Shown one piece after another: positions 28,568 to 38,357 of a stretch of 64,000 nucleotides of DNA. Below the pieces are notes generated by a model. The model worked only from the letters and a program-made list of their open reading frames with translations, was not told where the DNA came from and did no database searches. Origin of the DNA: Lacrimispora sp. BS-2 (lineage in GTDB: Bacteria > Bacillota > Clostridia > Lachnospirales > Lachnospiraceae); the NCBI RefSeq assembly GCF_040207125.1, contig NZ_CP157940.1, positions 3,038,001 through 3,102,000 of the forward strand. Reading direction: 5' to 3'. Each line of letters starts with the position of its first letter. Within the stretch, counting starts at the first letter, position 1. Position numbers and translations under genes: made by a program.

Positions 28568-29014
28568 TTAATTTAAAAGGCGAATATCCGCTGTGGCTTT
28601 GGAATGAATATCCAACACAATATTGCATTCCGATACATGCTGGTAATTGATATCAAGGGAATAGGCCACCCGCACCTTTAAGCGGTCCTCTTCCTCATTA
28701 ATCTGGATATCCTTTGTGTTGATCCCGATCATCAGTTCTCCAAAAGGCGTGGCATAGCAGGACATATTTTTTTTATCCTTTTCAAATGTCATGTGAACGC
28801 TGGAGCTTCCGCGTTTGATGATATCCAGTCCGGACCCGTGGATCTTAATGGTGTTCTTGGTCACTCCCCCTGTGTCCTCCTGGATCTCGTCATACAGGAT
28901 ATAGTGATTGCCATTTTTCAGGAAATAATCGCCGGCTGTTATCATCTCAACCGAATTGCTGTCATCTTCTGCAATCTGCATCCCCCTGATACTGATGAGA
29001 ACATCTCTTGTCAT
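28568..29014 (-). CDS. DUF1934-type beta-barrel protein
   Basis: Protein of 148 aa starting at ATG 29014 (MTRDVLISIRGMQIAED), chosen because AAAGGAG lies 8 nt upstream; the frame is open for nine further codons inside murI. The pattern VLISIRGMQ, ILYDEIQEDTGGVTKNTIKI and AYSLDINYQHVSECNIVLDI matches the DUF1934 calycin-like family of Firmicutes (YwiB of B. subtilis). Its function is not known. It starts 14 nt after the murI stop, probably in one operon with ddl and murI. Confidence 0.82.
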   Translation of the reverse strand: MTRDVLISIRGMQIAEDDSNSVEMITAGDYFLKNGNHYILYDEIQEDTGGVTKNTIKIHGSGLDIIKRGSSSVHMTFEKDKKNMSCYATPFGELMIGINTKDIQINEEEDRLKVRVAYSLDINYQHVSECNIVLDIHSKATADIRLLN

Positions 29015-29027
29015 AGTAAGAACTCCT

Positions 29028-29846
29028 TTAGTAATCCTCAATGTTGATTTGTTTTGTCTCTTTCACCTGTCCCGGAAGAATCGAAGCGGCAAAGCTGCTA
29101 AACTTCTCTGCCAGGTCACTGACATAGAAACGGTACTTTTCCAGATCACTGCTTTCCTGCCCGCATAAAAGGCCGTTTTCTTCCAAAACCTGCTTTAACT
29201 CCAAGGCAGTTTCATAGGCAGGATTTACCAATGTCACCTCCGGCCCCATAAGTCTTCCCACGGTGGAACGTAAAAGGGGGTAATGGGTACAGCCCAGTAC
29301 CAGTGTGTCAATATATTTTCCTTTTAATTCACTTAAATATCTGGAAGCGATCTCATCAGTAACGGAATCGTGCAATAACCCTTCTTCCACCAGAGGTACC
29401 AGAAGAGGGCATGGCTTTCCGGTCACTTCAATATCCTCTTTCATTTCCTTCATCACTCTGGTATATACTCCGCTCCGTATGGTGCCTTCGGTTCCAATGA
29501 TACCGATCTTCCCGTTTTTGGTGGCCTCTACGGCGGTTCTGGCCCCTGCATGGATCACACCAAGAATGGGAATGTCCACTTCCTTTTCCACAGCCTCAAG
29601 AGCGCAGGCAGTGGCCGTATTGCAGGCTATCACGATTGCTTTCACATCCTGGGTCATGAGAAAACGGATGATCTGTCTGGTAAAACGGACCACCGTGCTG
29701 CAGGATTTACTGCCATAGGGCACTCTTGCCGTATCACCAAAATATACAATTCTTTCATCAGGCATCTGCCGCATGATCTCGCGGGCCACCGTAAGCCCGC
29801 CTACGCCGGAATCAAATACTCCTATGGGGGAATTTCTGTCTGCCAT
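29028..29846 (-). CDS. murI: Glutamate racemase
   Basis: Enzyme of 272 aa that makes D-glutamate for peptidoglycan. The conserved start is IGVFDSGVGGLTVAREI. The two catalytic cysteines lie in VIACNTATACALE and VLGCTHYPLL, and YFGDTARVPYGSKS is also a family signature. It sits between ddl and the DUF1934 gene on the same strand, so D-Ala-D-Ala and D-Glu supply are genetically linked. Confidence 0.96.
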   Translation of the reverse strand: MADRNSPIGVFDSGVGGLTVAREIMRQMPDERIVYFGDTARVPYGSKSCSTVVRFTRQIIRFLMTQDVKAIVIACNTATACALEAVEKEVDIPILGVIHAGARTAVEATKNGKIGIIGTEGTIRSGVYTRVMKEMKEDIEVTGKPCPLLVPLVEEGLLHDSVTDEIASRYLSELKGKYIDTLVLGCTHYPLLRSTVGRLMGPEVTLVNPAYETALELKQVLEENGLLCGQESSDLEKYRFYVSDLAEKFSSFAASILPGQVKETKQINIEDY

Positions 29847-29869
29847 TAACTTTCCTCTTTCCTGCCCTG

Positions 29870-30934
29870 CTATACCCGGTTGCGGCCCATTGCATGCTCC
29901 AACAGCCGGTCAACCAGTTGGTCCTTATTTATTCCAGACGCTTCCCAAAGCATGGGATACATGCTGATTGCAGTAAATCCGGGCATAGTATTGATCTCAT
30001 TGAATACCACAACGCCGTCCTTTTTCACAAAAAAGTCGACCCTTGCCAGGCCATAGCCGTCTACTGCCTGGAAAATGGCCTTAGCGGCTTCTCTTACCCG
30101 CTCTGCTGCCCCCTCCGGCAGAACCGGATCTACAACCGTTCTGGAATCAGAGTTATAATACTTTGCATCAAAATCATAGAATTCCGCTGCCGCAAGGATC
30201 TCTCCTACTCCGGAAGCTTCCACCGGCACGTTTCCGCCTCCAAATACGGCACATTCGATTTCCCGTCCGACAATCATCTCTTCTACCAGAATCTTGCGGT
30301 CATGCTTTGCGGCCTCTACCAGTGCCTCCCTGAGCTCTTTGCCGTCATTTGCCCGGCTTACTCCCTTGGAGGAGCCTGCATTGGAGGGTTTCACAAACAC
30401 CGGGTAAGAGAATTTTTCCTCTACCTTTCCAACAACTGCTTCTATATCCTTTAAGTCATGGCGCATCACCGGCACATAAGCTGCCTGAGTGACTCCTAAA
30501 TCCTCTACAACGATCTTTGTATATAATTTATCCATGGAAATTGCAGAAGCCAGTACTCCGCAGCCCACATATGGTATTCCCGCCAGTTCAAACAGCCCCT
30601 GAACGGTCCCATCCTCTCCAAACAATCCATGAAGCACCGGGAATACCACATCAACCCTGACGATTTCCGTCTTTTCCCCATCGATCAGGATAACGCCACC
30701 CATGGTTGCATCAGGAGAGATAACAGCAGAGACCGGGCCCTCTTTCCATGTGCCTTTTTCTATATCTTCTACTGAGTCTGTCTTAATCCAGCGGCCCTCT
30801 TCTGTAATCCCAATTAAAACTATATTGTATTTTTCTATATTAATATGGTTAATAACATTGACCACCGACATACAGGATACAATATGCTCCGATGACTGGC
30901 CGCCGAATAGTACAACCGCAGTTTTTCTGTCCAT
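29870..30934 (-). CDS. ddl: D-alanine--D-alanine ligase
   Basis: Enzyme of 354 aa that joins two D-alanines for the peptidoglycan stem. Visible are VVLFGGQSSEHIVS (N-terminal motif), VFPVLHGLFGEDGTVQGL, the ATP-grasp segment FVKPSNAGSSKGVSR, and VVFNEINTMPGFTAISMYP with the metal-binding residues. GTVQG followed by AGIPYVG fits the Ddl branch; I make no claim on D-Lac or D-Ser preference. AAGGAG precedes the ATG. Confidence 0.95.
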   Translation of the reverse strand: MDRKTAVVLFGGQSSEHIVSCMSVVNVINHINIEKYNIVLIGITEEGRWIKTDSVEDIEKGTWKEGPVSAVISPDATMGGVILIDGEKTEIVRVDVVFPVLHGLFGEDGTVQGLFELAGIPYVGCGVLASAISMDKLYTKIVVEDLGVTQAAYVPVMRHDLKDIEAVVGKVEEKFSYPVFVKPSNAGSSKGVSRANDGKELREALVEAAKHDRKILVEEMIVGREIECAVFGGGNVPVEASGVGEILAAAEFYDFDAKYYNSDSRTVVDPVLPEGAAERVREAAKAIFQAVDGYGLARVDFFVKKDGVVVFNEINTMPGFTAISMYPMLWEASGINKDQLVDRLLEHAMGRNRV

Positions 30935-31031
30935 TTTGCTCTCCTTATTAATTTCTCAAATTTACAGTGTTTATATTATAGCACATATGGTAACAATTAC
31001 AAATAGATTCCAGAAAAAAGGAGGAACCCCA

Positions 31032-31688
31032 ATGAAACAGAAACGCGATTTATTTCTATGTATTACCTGTCTTCTGATTGCATTTTTGCTTACCTTATCA
31101 GACGGAAGGCAAAAGGATGAAGCTCTGGCCGCACGGATCGCACCGGAAATCCTGCGCTTTCACGTGCTTGCAAACAGCGACAGCTCAGAAGATCAAACCC
31201 TGAAATTAAAAGTGCGCACCATGCTGCTCAATTCAATATATGAGGACCTTGGCGAAAAAGCATCCCTTGAGGAAACAAAAGACTATGTTCTTTCCCATAA
31301 GAACAGCCTGGAAAGACAGGCAGAACACTACATGAAAAAACTGGGATATGATTATCCCGCACATATGGAACTGACCAATTGTTACTTTCCTACCAAAACC
31401 TACGGAGATATGGTATTTCCCTGCGGCAATTACGAGGCTGTCCGGGTAAAAATAGGGGAAGGAAAAGGACGCAACTGGTGGTGCGTCCTTTATCCTCCGC
31501 TTTGTTTCACAGATTCTTCTTATGCGGTTGTACCGGATACTTCCAAAACAATACTGAAAAGCTCCATGGTTGAATCTGATTATAAGAAAATCAGCCAGGA
31601 AAATCCGAAGATCCATATCCGTTTCAAGCTGGCTGATCTGCTTTCCAAGCCGGAACCTACTGCTCAGAAGACGTTACAAGCCCCTTAA
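31032..31688 (+). CDS. spoIIR: Stage II sporulation protein R
   Basis: Protein of 218 aa. In sporulation SpoIIR is secreted from the forespore and triggers SpoIIGA to process pro-sigma-E in the mother cell. The start at ATG 31032 follows AAAAGGAGG, and the frame is open further upstream inside ddl only by chance. An N-terminal hydrophobic anchor (LFLCITCLLIAFLLTL) is followed by ILRFHVLANSDSSEDQTLKLKVR, the most conserved SpoIIR block, and later NWWCVLYPPLCF. It shows the organism is a spore former. Its 3-prime end overlaps the convergent TolC-like gene by 32 bp. Confidence 0.95.
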   Translation: MKQKRDLFLCITCLLIAFLLTLSDGRQKDEALAARIAPEILRFHVLANSDSSEDQTLKLKVRTMLLNSIYEDLGEKASLEETKDYVLSHKNSLERQAEHYMKKLGYDYPAHMELTNCYFPTKTYGDMVFPCGNYEAVRVKIGEGKGRNWWCVLYPPLCFTDSSYAVVPDTSKTILKSSMVESDYKKISQENPKIHIRFKLADLLSKPEPTAQKTLQAP

Positions 31689-32853
31689 CCGCCCACTGGT
31701 AGGTATTATATGCCTGATACAGGGTGTTATAAGCGCTTTGCTTTTCTCCCTCTGCCTGTGAAAATGCCATCTGGGCCTGCAGATAGTTTATTTTGCTCAG
31801 CATGCCCAGCTGATAGGAACGGTCTGCCTTTTCCTTTTCCAGCACCGCCTTTTCATAAGCGGTGGAGGCAGCATCATAGGCGGTTTTCGCCTGAAGGATT
31901 TCCTGATAATAGGACTGCATGGTAACCGTAAGATTCTGCTCTTCCTCTGAAACGCTGGCTTCCTTATTCTTTACGCCGGTGGTGGTCTTGCCCGAAGCCC
32001 CATGGCGTTTATCGATCAGGTCGTAATTATTTCCCATGGCCTTTGCCGTATCTGCTGCCAGATCCAGGGTAGAAATTACGGAAAGATCTAACTGAGGGAC
32101 TGCTCCGATCTGGACTTCCCCATCCGCCGGATACCCGGTCATCAGGCATAAGGAACGCTTCAGTCCGTCAATGGTGTTATCAAGCTGGTCAAGAGCTGCC
32201 TGGGCTGCCAGTACCCCTTTATTGGCTGCCAGAACATCTGCTTCTGTGGCCATGCCCTGTTTCAGGCTTAAGGACTGGGCCTCATAGCCTGCCACGCTTA
32301 AATCCAGCGCTTTTTGAACCATGGCGCGGTTAGCCAGAGCGCTGTTATAGCCTATCATGATCTGATCTGCAGCAGAAGAAAAGGTCTTTGAATAGCGGTC
32401 AACGCTTTTATTAACTCCTGAGTTAATGCGTTTGATTCCGTTATTCAGCATCTCGGCCCTGCCATCCAACATCTTAACCGTGGCCTTTAAGGCTTCGTAT
32501 CTCTCCTGCCCTTCCTTACTGTCTGCGGCACCTGAATCTTTCATCGCCTGGGCTTCGTCATTAAGATCACGGATTTGCCTTCTCATTTCGTCATAGACAT
32601 ACTGCTGATTGCTTAACTCATTTCCTGCCGAATCGGCAATGTTCTTAACATCAGGGTTAAAATACCTTACCAAATCGGAAAGCTCATCAAATTCTATGGT
32701 CTGATCGTGGAGCCTGTTCCATGTTTCCTCTGCCATCCCGTCAGGAATGACAGTTCCCGTACTGCCGGGTCCGGCTGCCCCGTAAGCCGGCAGAGCAGCG
32801 GTAAGGGTGAAGGCCACTGCCATGCAGGCAGATAAGTAACCTTTCTTTCTCAT
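31657..32853 (-). CDS. TolC-family protein (second copy)
   Basis: Protein of 398 aa with a signal peptide (MRKKGYLSACMAVAFTLTAA, cut near AYGA) and long alpha-helical, alanine/glutamine-rich segments. Two similar halves carry the TolC-type repeat NxxLSVAGYEAQSLSLKQGMAT-EADVL and KADRSYQLGMLSKINYLQAQ. TolC proteins span the outer membrane of diderms as trimers. In an apparently monoderm Clostridia the role is unclear, perhaps a cell-wall-spanning conduit. It is the last gene of the TetR-MFP-RND-TolC-TolC operon. Confidence 0.82.
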   Translation of the reverse strand: MRKKGYLSACMAVAFTLTAALPAYGAAGPGSTGTVIPDGMAEETWNRLHDQTIEFDELSDLVRYFNPDVKNIADSAGNELSNQQYVYDEMRRQIRDLNDEAQAMKDSGAADSKEGQERYEALKATVKMLDGRAEMLNNGIKRINSGVNKSVDRYSKTFSSAADQIMIGYNSALANRAMVQKALDLSVAGYEAQSLSLKQGMATEADVLAANKGVLAAQAALDQLDNTIDGLKRSLCLMTGYPADGEVQIGAVPQLDLSVISTLDLAADTAKAMGNNYDLIDKRHGASGKTTTGVKNKEASVSEEEQNLTVTMQSYYQEILQAKTAYDAASTAYEKAVLEKEKADRSYQLGMLSKINYLQAQMAFSQAEGEKQSAYNTLYQAYNTYQWAVKGLVTSSEQ

Positions 32854-32856
32854 ATC

Positions 32857-34008
32857 TTATAAACCTCCTGCCGAAGCCAGTCCGTTCACTGCATTATCAT
32901 AATTCTGTACCGCCTGGAACAAGGCAAGCTCTGCTGTCTTTATGGCAAGACTTTTTGTGTCATATGCATTTTTCTGCTTCAGATAATCCAGTCTGCTTAA
33001 GGCACCAAGGTCATATTTCCTCTGGGCAGTATCCATATTTTTGCTTTCCAGGGCAAGCTCTGCTCCTGCCTGGTCATATGATGCCTTTGCCTGCAGAACC
33101 GCCCGGTAGCGCTTTGTTAAATCGGAACCAATATTCTGCTCATTGTTTGCAATCGTCCGGTTCAAAGTCTGTTTCGTCACATCCCCGACGGCATTTTCCA
33201 GCTTTCTCTTATTGATTTTTAAGGTATAGCTGTTACCCAGGGCAGATTCCTTATCAGTGTCCGGGTTCATGGCGGTAATGCGTTCCATATTTACAGCCGG
33301 AATTTCAAGAATCTCCGGTACATCGTTGTATTTCCAGCCCAGCATGACGCAAAGCTTCTGCCTGGTTTCTTCAACAGAAGACGTCAGCTTATCAATGGAA
33401 GCCTGGGTGCTCTGAACACTCTCTAAGGCTCCCAGCACATCCGCCTGGGTTGCCATACCTGCATTTTGCCTTACCAGAGTGGACTGGTAAACAGCCTCTA
33501 AAAACTCCAGGCTGCTCTTTGCGCTTTCCAGCTCATATTTCTGCTGAAAATAGGCAACCATAGAGGACTGGGCCGTTGCCACCAGATTGGCTTCCTCCTG
33601 GTCATAGGTCAGCTGATATACCTTTAAATCCTCCACATTGGTATCTGCCGAGGCTTCCGCCCGGTTGGCACTGGCCGCACCGCTTGCATCAGTCATCGGG
33701 TCATCTCCGGTAATCATGTTTCTGTAATCGTTTGCCGCATCACGGTAATATTGGGCATTCTGGTCACTGGTGATCCGGTCATCCTTTTTCTTGTCATTAA
33801 TATCCAGCTGGTTTTTCTGGACCGTCACATTATATTCACGGATCAGGCCAGCCAGTTCATCATATTCCATTACATTGTCCCTAAGCCTTGCCCACTCTTC
33901 AGGGGTTCTTGCAAACTCCGGGCTGCCGGCCCAGGCTGTTGCAGCCGGTCCGGAAACAGTCAATGCTGCTGCAAGGCAGTATGCAAAAATATGTTTCCAT
34001 TTTCTCAT
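32857..34008 (-). CDS. TolC-family protein (first copy)
   Basis: Protein of 383 aa with a signal peptide (likely cut after ATAWA) and predicted long coiled-coil helices. The TolC-type repeat is seen as VYQSTLVRQNAGMATQADVL and QRKYDLGALSRLDYLKQK. It is a paralogue of the following gene, which starts 3 nt after this stop with GAGG in front. Two different TolC-like subunits might form a hetero-oligomer (inference). The start ATG has AAGGAGG upstream. Confidence 0.82.
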   Translation of the reverse strand: MRKWKHIFAYCLAAALTVSGPAATAWAGSPEFARTPEEWARLRDNVMEYDELAGLIREYNVTVQKNQLDINDKKKDDRITSDQNAQYYRDAANDYRNMITGDDPMTDASGAASANRAEASADTNVEDLKVYQLTYDQEEANLVATAQSSMVAYFQQKYELESAKSSLEFLEAVYQSTLVRQNAGMATQADVLGALESVQSTQASIDKLTSSVEETRQKLCVMLGWKYNDVPEILEIPAVNMERITAMNPDTDKESALGNSYTLKINKRKLENAVGDVTKQTLNRTIANNEQNIGSDLTKRYRAVLQAKASYDQAGAELALESKNMDTAQRKYDLGALSRLDYLKQKNAYDTKSLAIKTAELALFQAVQNYDNAVNGLASAGGL

Positions 34009-34141
34009 CCTTAATCCTCCTTAACTGGGATTTTTATGCTATATACCTGTCATTATTTTATCATATCACGCTTTGAGCATGAAATCCACTTTCTTCCAGA
34101 AGGGAACCGGATTTTCCGAAGGTCCGGCCCCCTGCTGACTT

Positions 34142-37100
34142 TTAATCCGGCAATATACTCTTATCCGTCTTACCGCTCATAAGGGAATAATATATTGGAA
34201 GCATGAGCAGTGACAGGATGGTGGAAGCTGTCAGACCGCCCACATTTACTAATGCAAGCCCCTGCATGGTCTCCCCATTCTTTCCGATGGCCATTGCCAT
34301 AGGAACCATGGACACTACTGTAGTAAGTGTTGTCATGAGAATAGGGCGGAGTCTGGTAGCTCCTGCTTCGATCAGGGCAGTGCGTTTATCCATGGTTGTG
34401 CGGTACTGGTTCACCGTATCCACATAAAGGATTCCTGAGTTCACCACCGTACCGATGAGCATCAAAAAACCAAGAAGTGACGGCATGCTGATAGCAACTC
34501 CTGCAGCCGCCAGGAATCCAAAGGAACCGATCAGGCTGAAGGGGATGGTCGTCATGACCATCAGTGAGAATTTGGGAGACTCAAACTGGGCCGCCATAAC
34601 AATGAAGATCAGGAATACAGCCGTAGCGATCGCTTTAAACAGGCTGGTAAACTCCTCCTGCATGGATTCATCCTCACTATTCTTTGCCCTTGTAACGATA
34701 TCATTCAAATACTTATTTACAATCTTTTCATCAATATCCTTTTTTGCGGCTTCCTTATCCTTTTTCGTTTTAACTACATCGGTAAAGGAGCCTGTAATGG
34801 TAACCATGTATTGTTTGTTCTTCCTGTTAATTGCGGAAGGACTGTCTTCATAACCGATATCAGCAATATCTGTAAGTGCCACAGAGCCGCCGGAATTGTT
34901 TGGAACCATGATTCCCTCCACCTTATCAAGGGTATCATAGGAATCCTTAGGGTATTCCACTTTAATATCAACTTCCTGGCCTGACACCTCCATGGTGGCC
35001 GCCTTGGTACCGCTCAGCATGCTGTTTAATAAGCTGCCCACACTGGCGGGAACAACGCCTTCTGCAGCTGCCTTTATAGGGTCAATCCGGACCTTTAATA
35101 CAGGTGCTGCATTCTCTAAGTCTGAATGGACTTTGATCAGCTGGGGGCTATCGATCAGCTCCTCTACCATCTGATTTGAAACACTTTTCAGTTTATCCAG
35201 CTGGGAGCTTTGAAGGATTACCTCAAAATCACTTTTGCTGCTCATCTCGCTCATGGAGGAGGTGGACTCTACCGTAACATTGCAGTCAGGAAGCTGGTTC
35301 ATCTCCTTTTTCCACTTGTTTACAACCTCCTTGGTGGACAGCTTACGGTCCCCCTTTAAGTAAGCGGTCAAGGTTCCCTTCTTACCTCCGCTAAAGCTTA
35401 GGCCGCTCCCTCCATAGCTTACCATATAGGACTTTAAATCTTCCTCACTGGTAACAATATCTTCCAGCCTCTTTAGGATTTTATCCGCCTCTTCCACCTT
35501 AAGCCCAGGCTTCATTTCCGCAGAAATGGTGACCGTTCCCTGATCTACCTCGGGCATCAGTTCAAACCCAAGCCTGGCAGCCAGGGCAATGGAAGCGATC
35601 AGAAGCAGAACCGATACGATCATAACCATGGCACGTCTGTTAAGCAGCCTATCCACAATCCTGCGGTAACCATTCTGCATTGCTTTTACAATTCCTCCCA
35701 TGGGAGAATTTTGCTTTTCAACAGGGCGGAACCGGCTGTAGCACAGGGGGACAATGGTAATGGCTGAAAGCAGAGATGCCAGCATACAAAATACAATCGT
35801 ATAGCCCAGAGGCTTAAAGAGCTGGCCTGTAAGGCCTTCCAAAAGCGCCAGAGGAATAAATACGACACAGGTGGTAATCGTGCCTCCAAGAATGGACTGC
35901 AGCACAACTCCGGTTCCTTCCAGCGCCGCCTGAATATATTCCCTAAATCCGGTGCCTTTTTGGGATCGGAAGCAGCTCTCCATAACCACAATTGAGTTAT
36001 CTACCATCATACCTACACCAAGAACAATACTGCTCATGGTGATAACGTTTAAGGAAAAGCCCATGGCCGCCATTAAGATCAGCGACACCAGAATGGATAC
36101 CGGAATGGAGCTTCCTACAATGAGAGATGCCTTGATATCTCCAAAGAACAGGAAAATAATAATCATGGAAATGATAACCGCCATGATCATGGTATTCTTA
36201 ACACTGTTAAGAGCTGATGTAATCTGCTCACTGCTATCGTCAACAACTATGATATCCAGGTTGGGATATTCCCTTTTTAAAGTTTCAATGGTCTTTGTCA
36301 TTGCCCTGGAAACATCCACCGCACTGTTTTTCTGCTGTTTATTTATGGATAAGGTAATGGTATCCTCCCCATTATACCGTCCGATGGCTTCCTGTTTTTC
36401 TGAGGTTTCCGAAATATCGGCAATGTCCTCCATATAAATGGTCTTTCCCTCGCCAGCCACGACCGGGACCTTTTTAAGGCTTTCAATGTTCCCTACTTCT
36501 ACACCGGTACTGACAGATAAATCACGCTTGCCCACTCCCGTATTTCCTGCCGGGTATGTAAAATCAGCTGCTTTGATGGCCTGGCTGATGGAATTCATGG
36601 TAAGATGATATTGGTTCATCTTTTCCGGAATCAGCCGGACGCTCACATAGCCCTTCTGGCCTCCGCTTACACCTATGCTTGCAACGGAAGATATTTTCTC
36701 AAATTCCGGTACGATCTTATCGTTCACATAGTTGTAAAGATTATTCTGGGATGGGTCCTTTACAGCCAGAGTCACCACCGGCATTTCATTGATATTGAAT
36801 TCCATAACGCTGGGAGTTTCCACATCGTCAGGGAGCTTAACATTATCCATCTTCTTTTTCAGATCCGAATACGCCTTATTCATATCCGTACCATATTCAT
36901 ACTCCAGCAGCACGATGGAGACATTCTCCTGGGAGCTGGACTGAACATTTTTAATACCGGACAGGGTACCTACGGCCTCTTCCACCGGCCTGGTGACCAG
37001 GTCATTCACATCCTCCGGGTTGGCTCCGGCATAAACGCTGCTGATCAGCAGCATTGGAAAGTTCATTTCCGGCGTCAGCTCCATTTTAGAAGACAAAACA

Positions 37101-37183
37101 GAGGACAAACCGAATACAAGCAGGCACAATACTGCTAAGACGGTGGTTACGGGCCGCTTTAAAACGCCTTTTGTGATTCCCAT
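34142..37183 (-). CDS. RND-family efflux pump (AcrB/MdtB-like)
   Basis: Inner-membrane proton-driven exporter of 1013 aa, normal RND length. It has the N-terminal span (TTVLAVLCLLVFGLS), two large extracytoplasmic loops (EMNFPMLLISSVYAGANPEDVND), and the transmembrane-4 region VITMSSIVLGVGMMVDNSIVVMES, which carries acidic residues used for proton relay. The C-terminal block is MPSLLGFLMLIGTVVNSGILYV and TTLTTVVSMVPMA. It lies between the periplasmic-adaptor gene and two TolC-like genes, so the three parts of a tripartite pump are all present. Confidence 0.93.
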   Translation of the reverse strand: MGITKGVLKRPVTTVLAVLCLLVFGLSSVLSSKMELTPEMNFPMLLISSVYAGANPEDVNDLVTRPVEEAVGTLSGIKNVQSSSQENVSIVLLEYEYGTDMNKAYSDLKKKMDNVKLPDDVETPSVMEFNINEMPVVTLAVKDPSQNNLYNYVNDKIVPEFEKISSVASIGVSGGQKGYVSVRLIPEKMNQYHLTMNSISQAIKAADFTYPAGNTGVGKRDLSVSTGVEVGNIESLKKVPVVAGEGKTIYMEDIADISETSEKQEAIGRYNGEDTITLSINKQQKNSAVDVSRAMTKTIETLKREYPNLDIIVVDDSSEQITSALNSVKNTMIMAVIISMIIIFLFFGDIKASLIVGSSIPVSILVSLILMAAMGFSLNVITMSSIVLGVGMMVDNSIVVMESCFRSQKGTGFREYIQAALEGTGVVLQSILGGTITTCVVFIPLALLEGLTGQLFKPLGYTIVFCMLASLLSAITIVPLCYSRFRPVEKQNSPMGGIVKAMQNGYRRIVDRLLNRRAMVMIVSVLLLIASIALAARLGFELMPEVDQGTVTISAEMKPGLKVEEADKILKRLEDIVTSEEDLKSYMVSYGGSGLSFSGGKKGTLTAYLKGDRKLSTKEVVNKWKKEMNQLPDCNVTVESTSSMSEMSSKSDFEVILQSSQLDKLKSVSNQMVEELIDSPQLIKVHSDLENAAPVLKVRIDPIKAAAEGVVPASVGSLLNSMLSGTKAATMEVSGQEVDIKVEYPKDSYDTLDKVEGIMVPNNSGGSVALTDIADIGYEDSPSAINRKNKQYMVTITGSFTDVVKTKKDKEAAKKDIDEKIVNKYLNDIVTRAKNSEDESMQEEFTSLFKAIATAVFLIFIVMAAQFESPKFSLMVMTTIPFSLIGSFGFLAAAGVAISMPSLLGFLMLIGTVVNSGILYVDTVNQYRTTMDKRTALIEAGATRLRPILMTTLTTVVSMVPMAMAIGKNGETMQGLALVNVGGLTASTILSLLMLPIYYSLMSGKTDKSILPD

Positions 37184-37195
37184 TTTACCGCCTCC

Positions 37196-38335
37196 TTACT
37201 GTGCAGGGCCGGAAGGCTCTGCTCCAGTTCCTTCTTCTGCCGTATCTTGTGCTGTCTGGGAATCGCTTTCATTCCCGCCTGCAAGGGTAACCTTGGAACC
37301 ATCATACAATTCACTGGTCCATGTGGTCACTACCTGATCCTCGGCAGTAATGCCGCTTTGGACCTCCATGTACTCATTGTCCGCCAGTCCTACGGTCACT
37401 GCATTCTTCTTAAGTGATCCATCTGCATATGTATAAATGAACGGGTTCCCGCCCTCATAATAAACGCTGTCAACCGGAACTGTCAGTACATTCTCTGCTC
37501 TTTGGGCGATTACATAAAGCTTTACGGAAGTACCCGTAGCCAGCGCATCTCCATCCGGAATGGAAGCTTTTACTTTAAACAGGCCGCTTGCCTGATCAAT
37601 CATTGTGCTCACTTCCGTAATGGAAGCCTCATGATCGGTTCCATTCTTTTCTACCCTTATGGAATCTCCTGCCTTCAATCCTCCTACAATGCGTTCCGAA
37701 ACATAAAAGGTCAGGGATTTCCCGCCTTCCCCTGAAATAACGCAAAGGGTGGTCTGAGGGGAGACCATATCATGAACGCTGATGTTAAAGCTTTCCACAC
37801 GTCCTGCAATGGGAGCCGTCACCTGGCTGCTTTCCATCTGGATCTTATATGCGATCTTGGCATTTTCATATTGAAGCCTTGCCATCTCCACTTTATCAGA
37901 CAGAGACTGATAATCGGCTTCCGCCACATCACCGGCTGCATAAAGAACCGAATAACGGTCCAGATTTTTCTTGGCGTCTTCATAGGTAATTCTGGCAGTT
38001 TCCGTAGCGATCCGTGTGCTTTCCACCTGCTTTGTGTCAATAACACAGAGAAGCTGGCCCGCAGATACTACATCGCCGGTCTTAACTCCTACACTTGTAA
38101 CTTCCCCCGCTCCAAGAGGCGTAATATGGACAATGCTGTCCGGCTCAATTGTTCCGATCAGCTCATTGCTTATCTCAATGGTCCTGGTCTCAGGTTCTTC
38201 CACAGTTACTGCCGGCGGAACCTCTGCCACAAGCTCTTCCTTCTTTCTTTCCAATATTCTAGGAAGAGTCAGCCCTGCCACGGCTGCTACAACCACAACC
38301 GCCCCTGCAATGATGAATGCTTTTTTCTTAGTCAT
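37196..38335 (-). CDS. RND efflux membrane-fusion (adaptor) protein
   Basis: HlyD/MexA-type adaptor of 379 aa. One N-terminal membrane span (KKAFIIAGAVVVVAAVAGLT) is followed by a lipoyl-like half (PLGAGEVTSVGVKTGDVVSAGQLL), a helical hairpin around residues 100-165, the second lipoyl half (SSQVTAPIAGRVESFNIS) and beta-barrel segments. The C-terminus is Ser/Glu/Thr-rich. It starts 22 nt after the TetR regulator with AAGGAG. It should link the RND pump to the TolC-like proteins. Confidence 0.92.
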   Translation of the reverse strand: MTKKKAFIIAGAVVVVAAVAGLTLPRILERKKEELVAEVPPAVTVEEPETRTIEISNELIGTIEPDSIVHITPLGAGEVTSVGVKTGDVVSAGQLLCVIDTKQVESTRIATETARITYEDAKKNLDRYSVLYAAGDVAEADYQSLSDKVEMARLQYENAKIAYKIQMESSQVTAPIAGRVESFNISVHDMVSPQTTLCVISGEGGKSLTFYVSERIVGGLKAGDSIRVEKNGTDHEASITEVSTMIDQASGLFKVKASIPDGDALATGTSVKLYVIAQRAENVLTVPVDSVYYEGGNPFIYTYADGSLKKNAVTVGLADNEYMEVQSGITAEDQVVTTWTSELYDGSKVTLAGGNESDSQTAQDTAEEGTGAEPSGPAQ

Positions 38336-38357
38336 AGTAACTCCTTATCTGGCCATA